Below, in pieces: positions 58,404 to 64,000 of a stretch of 64,000 bases of DNA (its first letter is position 1; each line of letters begins with the position of its first letter). The position numbers and the translations under genes are program-made. Under the pieces are notes generated by a model. The model did not search any database. It had not been told where the DNA came from and saw nothing but the letters and a program-made list of their open reading frames with translations. The stretch is from Ramlibacter sp. (GTDB lineage: Bacteria > Pseudomonadota > Gammaproteobacteria > Burkholderiales > Burkholderiaceae_C), in the NCBI GenBank assembly GCA_029237735.1, contig JAQZBU010000020.1:1-64000 (forward strand), given 5' to 3'.

Positions 58404-58811
58404 ATGAACGAAAAGGAAAATTCTGCGTTGGTGCAACAGGGCTACAAACTCTTCGCGCAAGGCGACATCCCCGGCGTGCTGAAGCTGATGAGCCCGGATG
58501 TGGTTTGGGAATCGCCCAAGGTGGAGAACGTCCCCTTCTCAGGCAGCTTCAAGGGCCAGGAAGGGGTCGGCCAATTCTTCGGGGCACTGGCTGGAGCACT
58601 GGACATTCTGAAGTTCGAGCCGCGTGAGTTCATCGCGCAAGGCAACAAGGTGGTTGTGCTCGGCGAAGGCCGGTCTCGTGTCAAAGGGCAAAAGGAAGAG
58701 TTCGACGATCGATGGGTCGACGTACTCACCGTCGAGAATGGGAAGATCGCCCGCTACGAGCGGTATGGGAACACGGCGCAAACGGAGCGGGCGTTCAGGG
58801 CTGCGCGGTAA
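58404..58811 (+). CDS. NTF2-like / SnoaL-like protein
   Basis: A 135-residue cone-shaped alpha+beta protein. The pattern LVQQGYKLFAQGDIPGVLKLMSPDVVWESP followed by GVGQFFGALAGAL, KVVVLGEGRSRVKG and RWVDVLTVENGKIARYERYGNT is typical of SnoaL-like/NTF2 folds that bind small ligands. ATG at 58404 follows GGAGGA; an upstream TTG at 58389 is in frame but not needed. It ends 17 bases inside the convergent dehydrogenase gene. No catalytic residue can be assigned. Confidence 0.82.
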   Translation: MNEKENSALVQQGYKLFAQGDIPGVLKLMSPDVVWESPKVENVPFSGSFKGQEGVGQFFGALAGALDILKFEPREFIAQGNKVVVLGEGRSRVKGQKEEFDDRWVDVLTVENGKIARYERYGNTAQTERAFRAAR

Positions 58812-59871
58812 TCGGTTCCGCGGGGCCTGAGGCTTCGCACATCAGCACGATCTTGCCGACAACGCCGCCTTCGGCGAGCAGCTCCTGCGCCTGCCGTGCC
58901 TGCGCCAGCGGAAAGCGCGCCGCGACCAGCGGCTTGATCTTGCCCTGGCGGAGCAAATCGAGCAGCGCGAGGAGATCCTGCCGGAACAAGTCCGGCTTCA
59001 CGCGCCTGAGCGTCTGGATGCTGTAGGGCACGATGCGCTTGCGCCCCGGCAGCAGCCAGCCGCCCGCGATGTACATCGCAAACCTCGGCATGCCGTGAAA
59101 GCGGTTGCGCCGGCCGCTGCGGCCCGCCCCCAGCCCTTCGCTGCGCAGCGACGTGGTGGTGCCATAGCCCACCACCCTGCCCCCGCGCCGCAGCGCCCCG
59201 CGCGATTGCCACAGGTGCTCGCCCCCGAACGGGTCGAACACCGCGTCCACGCCGTCCCCCGTGAGCCGGCGGATTTCGGCGACGATGTCCTGGCTGCGGT
59301 AATCGATCGGCGTGCCGCCAAGATCCGTGACGGCCTGCGCGCCGCGCGCGGAACAGGTGCCGTACATCTCCAGCCCCGCGAGGCGCCCGAGCTGCAGCAG
59401 CGCGGTGCCCACGCCGCCGGAAGCGCCGTGAAACAACACCCGCTGGCCCTCTCGAACCTTGGCCGAGTGATGCAGCATCTGCCAGGCGGTGATGTAGTTC
59501 AGCACCAGGCTGACGACCTCGGCCGGGTCCAGGCCCGCAGGCACCGGCACCAGATCACCCTGCGGCAGGCACACGTACTGCGCGTACGCACCGTGGATCG
59601 GCATGGCAGTCACCACCTGGCCCGGCTCGAAGCCCGAGGTGCCGGGGCCGAGCCGGTCCACGACGCCCACCAGGTCCCACCCCGGTGTGTAGGGCACAGC
59701 GGGCGTTTCAGGGTGCACGCCCTCGCGCGCCATGACATCGGGCATGGCGACGCCCGCGGCCAGGACCCTGACGCGCACTTCTCCACTCCTGGGTTCGGGG
59801 CACTCCTCTTCGACCACCCGGAGCGCGTCGGGCCCGCCGTAATGAGTGACGATGACGCGCTGATGTCTCAT
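58795..59871 (-). CDS. Zinc-type/quinone-reductase-like MDR dehydrogenase
   Basis: A 358-residue medium-chain dehydrogenase/reductase. The catalytic domain starts RVIVTHYGGPDALRVVEEECPEPRSGEV, and the Rossmann fold carries LFHGASGGVGTALLQLGRLAG (nucleotide binding). No zinc-binding Cys/His set of alcohol dehydrogenases is seen, so it is closer to NADPH:quinone reductases. The region GAGRSGRRNRFHGMPRFAMYIAGGWLLPGRK is family-specific. The ATG at 59871 follows GAGGGCG. It is convergent with the NTF2-like gene. Confidence 0.85.
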   Translation of the reverse strand: MRHQRVIVTHYGGPDALRVVEEECPEPRSGEVRVRVLAAGVAMPDVMAREGVHPETPAVPYTPGWDLVGVVDRLGPGTSGFEPGQVVTAMPIHGAYAQYVCLPQGDLVPVPAGLDPAEVVSLVLNYITAWQMLHHSAKVREGQRVLFHGASGGVGTALLQLGRLAGLEMYGTCSARGAQAVTDLGGTPIDYRSQDIVAEIRRLTGDGVDAVFDPFGGEHLWQSRGALRRGGRVVGYGTTTSLRSEGLGAGRSGRRNRFHGMPRFAMYIAGGWLLPGRKRIVPYSIQTLRRVKPDLFRQDLLALLDLLRQGKIKPLVAARFPLAQARQAQELLAEGGVVGKIVLMCEASGPAEPITAQP

Positions 59872-60008
59872 GGCGCCCTCCGCGTTCCGCGTCGACGATG
59901 ACGCGACAGATGAAATGTTAGCGCTGCGCGACGGCTGCGTACAGATGCCCCCATTGACGAATCGCGTACGATGGCATGCCACCGCACTCACCTCAAGAAG
60001 GAGTTCCC

Positions 60009-60704
60009 ATGCGAAGCACTGTATTGATTGGCTCGTTGGCGCTGGCCGGCGTCGTTGGTGTTCTCGGATGCACAAGCATGCCGCCCGGCCCTGCCGGCAT
60101 GAGTTTCTTCGTGACCAGCGTCAATCCTGGCAACGGCGGCGACTTTGGCGGGCTCGAGGGGGCCGACAAGCATTGCCAGGCGCTTGCTACCACCGCTGGC
60201 GCGGGCAACCGCACTTGGCGCGCCTACCTGAGCGCGCAAGCGCCCGCGCTGAACAGCCCTGCTTTCGTGAATGCGCGCGACCGCATCGGAACCGGGCCGT
60301 GGCAAAACGCGAAGGGCGTCGTCATCGCGCGCAACGTCGAGGATCTGCATTCCGCCAAGAACAACATCAACAAGGACACGGCGCTCGACGAAATGGGCCG
60401 GCCCGTCAATGACCGCACGAAGCAGCCGAGCAAGCACGACATCCTCACCGGCTCGCGCCCGGATGGCACGGCCTTCGCGGGTGGCGCGGGCGGTGGGGTG
60501 CCCTTCCCTGACATGACGTGCGGCAACTGGACGAAGAGCACCACGGAAGGCTCGGCAATGGTCGGCCATTTCGATCGAGCTGGCACGATCACCCAGCCGT
60601 GGGCCACGTCATGGAATTCCAGCCACCCGACCATCGGGTGCAGCATGGAGCGCATCCGCCCGACCGGCGGCGACGGGCTCTTGTATTGCTTCGCGGTGAA
60701 GTAA
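60009..60704 (+). CDS. Lipoprotein with a lectin-like (DUF1554-type) domain
   Basis: A 231-residue predicted outer-membrane or periplasmic lipoprotein. The signal ends in the lipobox VLGC (Cys at about residue 21). The mature part has FFVTSVNPGNGGDFGGLEGADKHCQALATTAG and GNRTWRAYLSAQ, the start of a C-type-lectin-like fold; TIGCSMERIRPTGGDGLLYCFAVK closes it, with Cys residues that may form disulfides. The ATG at 60009 has AAGGAG upstream. An MFS gene starts at a GTG four bases after its stop, so the two are linked. Confidence 0.8.
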   Translation: MRSTVLIGSLALAGVVGVLGCTSMPPGPAGMSFFVTSVNPGNGGDFGGLEGADKHCQALATTAGAGNRTWRAYLSAQAPALNSPAFVNARDRIGTGPWQNAKGVVIARNVEDLHSAKNNINKDTALDEMGRPVNDRTKQPSKHDILTGSRPDGTAFAGGAGGGVPFPDMTCGNWTKSTTEGSAMVGHFDRAGTITQPWATSWNSSHPTIGCSMERIRPTGGDGLLYCFAVK

Positions 60705-60707
60705 AGG

Positions 60708-61961
60708 GTGAAGCGGGCATTTGCCGAGGTGCAACCCCAGGAAAATCCCCACGACAACCGCACGGCCTGGCTGATGCTCCTGGTGCTGATCGGCGGCTTC
60801 GCCCTCAGCCAGGCTTTCCGCACGGCGCCTGCGATCATGGCGCCATCGCTGGCGCAAACCTTCAGCCTGTCGCCGCAGCAGCTTGGCCTGTTCGCGGCGG
60901 CATTCCACTTCTCGTTTGCCGGCCTGCAGCTGTTCATGGGCATGGCCATCGACGTGTACGGCCCGCGCCGCACCATCGTGGCGGTCTTTCCGCTCGCGAT
61001 CGCGGGTCCGCTGGTGATGGCCGTCGCGCCCAACTTCAGCGTACTAATTGCCGGCCAGATCCTCACCGGCATTGGCTGCGGCCCGGCCTTCCTGGTGTGC
61101 ACGGTGTTCATCGCACGCAGCTTCCCACCGGGTCGGTTCGCCGCCGTCAACGGCGCGGCACTGGGCATCGGCTCGGTCGGCCTGCTGCTGACGGGCACAC
61201 CGCTCGCGTGGATTATCGAGGCGGCGTCATGGCGCGCCGGCTTCGTGGCGCTGGCGGTTATCGCGGCCGTGGCATGGACCGCGATCTTCGTCTTCGTGCG
61301 AGACGGCACCGATTCCCACGAGCCGCGCCATAAGCTGAACGTGGGCGCCGCGCTGCGCGGCTATGGCGAATTGTTCCGCCTGCCGCACACCATCGGCATC
61401 TTCGCCCTCGCGCTCACGACGTATTCGTCCTTCATGGCACTGCGCGGGCTGTGGCTGGGGCCGCTGCTGATCGAGCGCCACGGCTTCAGCCTGGTGCAGG
61501 CCGGCAACGTCGCCATCGCGATCTCCATCGTCGGCATGATCGGCCCGCCGCTCTTCGGGCGCGTGGACCCGGGCGAACACAGCCGCCGGCGCTGGATCAT
61601 GGCTTGCGCCCTCATCAGCGCGGCATTGTTCCTCTTGATGGCGATCAACCCCGGCGCGGGCGGTGACGTGGCGCTGGCCCTGGCTGTCAGCCTGCTGGCC
61701 GGCTTCGGCACGCTGCAGTACGCCGACGTGCGCTCGGCGTACCCGCCGCACATGACGGGGCGCGCGATGGCCGTCTTCACGATGGCGATGTTCCTGGGCG
61801 TGGCGGTAATGCAGTGGTTCACCGGCGCGGTGGCCGGCGGCGCGGCTGCGTTCGGCATCGAGACCTATGCGGCCGTGCTCGGTGCGATCGCGGCGTCGCT
61901 GGCGCTGGGCGCCCTGGCCTTCAAGGTGTTGCCGGCGCCCGATCCCCAGGCTGGACGCTGA
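60708..61961 (+). CDS. MFS transporter
   Basis: A 417-residue inner-membrane permease with 12 hydrophobic segments. A GMAIDVYGPRR motif is the loop 2-3 signature, and ILTGIGCGPAFLVCTVFIARSFPPGRFAAVNG and a GALALGIG-like stretch fill the N-terminal half. A polar loop with RDGTDSHEPRHK separates the halves. The start is a GTG at 60708 with AAAGG upstream, four bases after the lectin-like gene. Substrate unknown. Confidence 0.88.
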   Translation: MKRAFAEVQPQENPHDNRTAWLMLLVLIGGFALSQAFRTAPAIMAPSLAQTFSLSPQQLGLFAAAFHFSFAGLQLFMGMAIDVYGPRRTIVAVFPLAIAGPLVMAVAPNFSVLIAGQILTGIGCGPAFLVCTVFIARSFPPGRFAAVNGAALGIGSVGLLLTGTPLAWIIEAASWRAGFVALAVIAAVAWTAIFVFVRDGTDSHEPRHKLNVGAALRGYGELFRLPHTIGIFALALTTYSSFMALRGLWLGPLLIERHGFSLVQAGNVAIAISIVGMIGPPLFGRVDPGEHSRRRWIMACALISAALFLLMAINPGAGGDVALALAVSLLAGFGTLQYADVRSAYPPHMTGRAMAVFTMAMFLGVAVMQWFTGAVAGGAAAFGIETYAAVLGAIAASLALGALAFKVLPAPDPQAGR

Positions 61962-62433
61962 GCGCTTCTATCCTGCGCAGCTCGTGCCTGAGCCCGTCGT
62001 GGCGGGGCTGCTCACGCCGTATCGGCCGGCTCCTGCGCGATGGCCATCTGCGCGGGCTCGCGCGAGAGATGCGCCATGATCGCAGCCCATGCCGCCGCGC
62101 GGTTGGCTGGCGGATGGCCGTGAATGCCCCGAACCCGCTCGGCCGCCTGCTGGCCGCACTGCTCGCCGTAGCGCGTAACGAGCGCCAGGAGTTCTTCTTG
62201 CCAATGAGAGTACATGAAGGTGCCCTTTCGCGGCTGCCTGAATGCTCAGCCCACGAGCAATCGTGCGCCCGGATCGAAGAGGCCGCCATGATCTGGGACA
62301 GTGTTTTGCGCGGCTTGGGGCTGGCCAAGGCTCATCCATGGCGGCTGACCGCTTGTCGTGGCGTATTCCTACACGATCTTTGAAATTGCAAAAGCACGAT
62401 CGCTGCACCTCAACGAATACGAAGGTGACACTT
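61962..62433. other. Long gap with only one possible small gene
   Basis: A 472-base stretch between the MFS stop and the BON lipoprotein start. It holds the candidate small gene at 62012-62215 on the minus strand and, before 62434, the presumed promoter of the lipoprotein gene. Longer open frames across it on both strands lack start support and family resemblance. No hairpin with a T-run, tRNA or repeat copy was recognised. Confidence 0.5.
62012..62215 (-). CDS. Possible small hypothetical protein
   Basis: A 67-residue frame starting MYSHWQEELLALVTRYGEQCG and running through an Ala/Arg-rich helix (AAERVRGIHGHPPANRAAAWAAIMAHL) to a stop near the MFS stop. AAAGGG precedes the ATG by seven bases. 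No signal or known family. I list it because of the good start context and normal composition, but a chance frame is possible in GC-rich DNA. Confidence 0.4.
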   Translation of the reverse strand: MYSHWQEELLALVTRYGEQCGQQAAERVRGIHGHPPANRAAAWAAIMAHLSREPAQMAIAQEPADTA

Positions 62434-62748
62434 ATGAAGACACTGATCATTGCCGCAGCCACCGCATTGGCCCTTGCCGGCTGCGCCGGAATGATTGGCG
62501 GCCCGGGCGGCCCGACGCGCACTGCCGGCCAGGCCATCGACGACGTGACCATTGGCACCAAGATGAAGGCGGCCCTCGCCGCAGACCCGGAATTGAGCGC
62601 GCTCAAGATCAACGTCGACACGACGCAGGGCAACGTCCGCCTGCGCGGCGAGGTGAAGTCGGTCGTGCTGCGCCGCAAGGCCGAGGATATGGCGCGCAAG
62701 ATCGAAGGCGTGAAGTCGGTCGACAACCAGTTGATGGTTACGGGTTGA
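62434..62748 (+). CDS. BON domain lipoprotein
   Basis: A 104-residue exported protein. Signal and lipobox MKTLIIAAATALALAGCAG (lipid Cys at 17). The BON domain covers about 34-104: QAIDDVTIGTKMKAALAADPELSALKINVDTTQGNVRLRGEVKSVVLRRKAEDMARKIEGVKSVDNQLMV, the standard order of the fold. Such proteins help outer-membrane integrity or osmotic stress tolerance and often follow RpoE-type control. The ATG at 62434 is the only well-placed start; the long frame before it is spurious. Confidence 0.88.
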   Translation: MKTLIIAAATALALAGCAGMIGGPGGPTRTAGQAIDDVTIGTKMKAALAADPELSALKINVDTTQGNVRLRGEVKSVVLRRKAEDMARKIEGVKSVDNQLMVTG

Positions 62749-62787
62749 ACGTCAGAAGCTGAGGACCGCCCTCGAGGGCATGGGCAG

Positions 62788-62810
62788 GGTGATATACTTT
62801 GAATATCACC
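62788..62810. promoter_or_regulatory. Operator-like dyad overlapping the toxin-antitoxin promoter
   Basis: GGTGATAT (62788-62795), a seven-base spacer, ATATCACC (62803-62810): perfect eight-base arms. TATACT at 62793-62798 fits a -10 box inside the dyad, 26 bases before the antitoxin ATG, and AGGAG (62813-62817) is its ribosome site. The arrangement fits autoregulation by the antitoxin-toxin pair. Confidence 0.6.
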
Positions 62811-62823
62811 ACAGGAGCCCGCC

Positions 62824-63144
62824 ATGCCCTCCGCCGCCGAAAAACTTCTCGTCCGCTTCCGCGACCAGGACGGCCCCTTGGGCATCACGCGCGACACCCT
62901 GCGCAATCTGGCGCGCACCCTCGGCGTTGACGAAACAGCAGCCATACATTTGTCGCTGGTGCAACTGGCCGACAAGGTATTGCCGCGCTATGAACGCGAC
63001 GCCGGCCTGCTGACAGCGGCGCAATTGCGCGAGGCCCGGTCCCTGGTCTCGCAACAGCGCAAGCCGACCTCATCGCTCTTCGGAACCACGGCAAGGCAGC
63101 ACGCGGGCAAGAAGACGGATAAGACGGCGAAAGCGAAGGCTTGA
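62824..63144 (+). CDS. Probable antitoxin of a PemK/MazF-like pair
   Basis: A 106-residue protein whose family I do not recognise. Residues 1-60 are helical (EKLLVRFRDQDGPLGITRDTLRNLARTLGVDETAAIHLSLVQLADKVLPRYERD), as in DNA-binding antitoxins, and the tail (KKTDKTAKAKA) is Lys/Thr-rich and flexible, the typical toxin-neutralising end. It starts ATG 62824 after AGGAG and an operator-like dyad, and its stop overlaps the start of the PemK-like gene (TTGA). The order antitoxin then toxin is classical. Role assigned from context only. Confidence 0.65.
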   Translation: MPSAAEKLLVRFRDQDGPLGITRDTLRNLARTLGVDETAAIHLSLVQLADKVLPRYERDAGLLTAAQLREARSLVSQQRKPTSSLFGTTARQHAGKKTDKTAKAKA

Positions 63145-63569
63145 GCACGGCGCCGGCCTATTGGTGGGCCGCGCCCGCAGTCGGTGAAATCGTCTGGTGC
63201 CTGTGGCCCAACAACGGCAAGGGTCGCCCGCCCGGCCCAAAGCAGCGCCCCTGCCTCTTGCTGGAACTGGACGACAACATTCAAGGACAGCCGCACGTCC
63301 TTGTCGCCTACGGCACGAGTCAACGTATCACGCAGCTGCACGCCGGCGAGTTCGCCATCACGCAGCAAGGCCAGCCGCATGCTTACGCGGCTGCCGGCCT
63401 GAGCTACGACACCAAATTCAACATGGGCCAGACGGCGTGGCTGCCATATTCGAGCCTTGCGTTCGACGTGCCGCCAGGCGCACCCCACGGCCAGACCCCG
63501 AAGCTGGGCCTGCTGCATCCATCGGTGATGAAGGCAGCCCACGCCGCGCACAACGCGGCGTGGCCGTGA
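63141..63569 (+). CDS. PemK/MazF-like toxin
   Basis: A 142-residue protein with the barrel of the PemK/MazF endoribonuclease family: VGEIVWCLWPNNGKGRPPGPKQRPCLLLELDDNIQGQPHVLVAYGTSQ in the first half, and LPYSSLAFDV as the last strand region. The conserved Gly-Arg/Lys loop GPKQRP and the VAYGTSQ strand match the active-site surroundings, though the exact catalytic residues were not assigned. It starts at TTG 63141, overlapping the antitoxin stop. It is longer than MazF (111), with an extra loop (residues 83-100). Confidence 0.72.
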   Translation: MSTAPAYWWAAPAVGEIVWCLWPNNGKGRPPGPKQRPCLLLELDDNIQGQPHVLVAYGTSQRITQLHAGEFAITQQGQPHAYAAAGLSYDTKFNMGQTAWLPYSSLAFDVPPGAPHGQTPKLGLLHPSVMKAAHAAHNAAWP

Positions 63570-63612
63570 GTATCCAACACCGCCGTCTTGGAGCATCGCG
63601 GCCTCCCCTGCG

Positions 63613-63966
63613 CTAGACGTCGAGGATCATCTCGAAGCCGCCGTAGATCATCCGCTTGCCGTCGAAGGGCATGGGGTTGGCCTCGGGGTTGAATCGCGGA
63701 TCCTCCATGACCTTCTTCATCCCTGCGTCGCGCACGGCCTTGGACGGCCAGGTGATCCATGAGAACACCACCGTCTCGTCGGCCTTGCGCTGCACCGCCA
63801 TGGGGAACGACGTGAGCTTGCCCTCCGGCACGTCATTGCCCCAGCACTCGACAACCTGCAGCGCGCCGTTTTCCTTGAAGATCGCGGCGCCGGCTTGCGC
63901 GTAGCGCAGGTACTTCTCACGATCGGCCGTCGGCACGGCGACCACGAATCCATCGACGTAGTTCAT
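63613..63966 (-). CDS. DUF1428 family protein
   Basis: A 117-residue protein of DUF1428, a ferredoxin-like dimer family: MNYVDGFVVAVPTADREKYLRYAQAGAAIFKENGALQVVECWGNDVPEGKLTSFPMAVQ, then VVFSWITWPSKAVRDAGMKKVMEDPRF and GKRMIYGGFEMILDV. The role is unknown. AAAGGAGA precedes the ATG at 63966. It is convergent with the toxin gene, and the window ends 34 bases upstream of its start. Confidence 0.9.
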   Translation of the reverse strand: MNYVDGFVVAVPTADREKYLRYAQAGAAIFKENGALQVVECWGNDVPEGKLTSFPMAVQRKADETVVFSWITWPSKAVRDAGMKKVMEDPRFNPEANPMPFDGKRMIYGGFEMILDV

Positions 63967-64000
63967 GTGGAATCTCCTTTGATGGGGGCCGGCGAAGTGC

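Noticed and set aside
61968-62975. Minus-strand frame of 335 codons across the BON lipoprotein and antitoxin genes
   Set aside because: Runs opposite to two well-supported genes and lacks any recognisable domain.

Overview
The window is GC-rich bacterial chromosome with almost no intergenic space. Family content suggests a betaproteobacterium of the order Burkholderiales, probably Comamonadaceae (Ramlibacter/Variovorax-like): a Bug/TctC solute-binding protein, DUF6172, DUF2721, DUF2889 and YXWGXW proteins, TrxC with its zinc finger, and many small overlapping operons. This placement is an inference from gene families, not from a marker gene. I found no rRNA, tRNA, CRISPR array, insertion sequence, phage gene or plasmid origin.

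Layout. 1-2.5 kb: an edge-truncated MFS permease diverges from an amino-acid-type ABC binding protein. 2.5-9.6 kb: GIY-YIG-like protein, phosphatidylserine-synthase-like enzyme, hydrolase, RNA cyclic phosphodiesterase, thioredoxin 2, FHA protein, an L,D-transpeptidase/M23 peptidase pair and a membrane-anchored MsrA. 9.6-16 kb: hemerythrin and a frameshifted universal stress protein around an FNR/Anr-like dyad, then oxidoreductase, hydrolase, MFS, exonuclease and small proteins. 16-20 kb: hydratase, lytic transglycosylase, and an ECF sigma/ferritin-like/cytochrome c operon preceded by a long inverted repeat. 20-28.7 kb: metallophosphoesterase, MarR/PAS pair with an operator-like dyad, Rnk, and a GST/racemase/SDR/TctC cluster. 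28.8-41 kb: cardiolipin synthase, a dioxygenase lacking an internal segment, class A PBP, an RHH regulator beside a PHA depolymerase, a second secreted esterase, and a TPR pair. 41-50 kb: hybrid sensor kinase, OYE-type reductase, a two-component system divergent from a TonB-dependent receptor, and bacteriohemerythrin. 50.2-58.3 kb: a tight operon of ABC importer, cytosolic sulfatase and formylglycine-generating enzyme, divergent from a LacI regulator. 58.4-64 kb: NTF2-like protein, quinone-reductase-like enzyme, lipoproteins, MFS, a PemK/MazF-like toxin-antitoxin pair and a DUF1428 protein.

The most system-like locus is the sulfatase operon. The importer should bring in a sulfated organic solute, the FGE should convert Cys51 of the sulfatase (CSPSR) to formylglycine, and the sulfatase should release sulfate inside the cell, under control of a LacI repressor with two operator-like dyads in the shared promoter region. 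Two different palindromic repeats of the REP type lie in frame inside two coding genes of this operon. Other items worth a second look are the 32-bp perfect-arm inverted repeat upstream of the ECF operon, the toxin-antitoxin pair with an unrecognised antitoxin, and the shortened extradiol dioxygenase.
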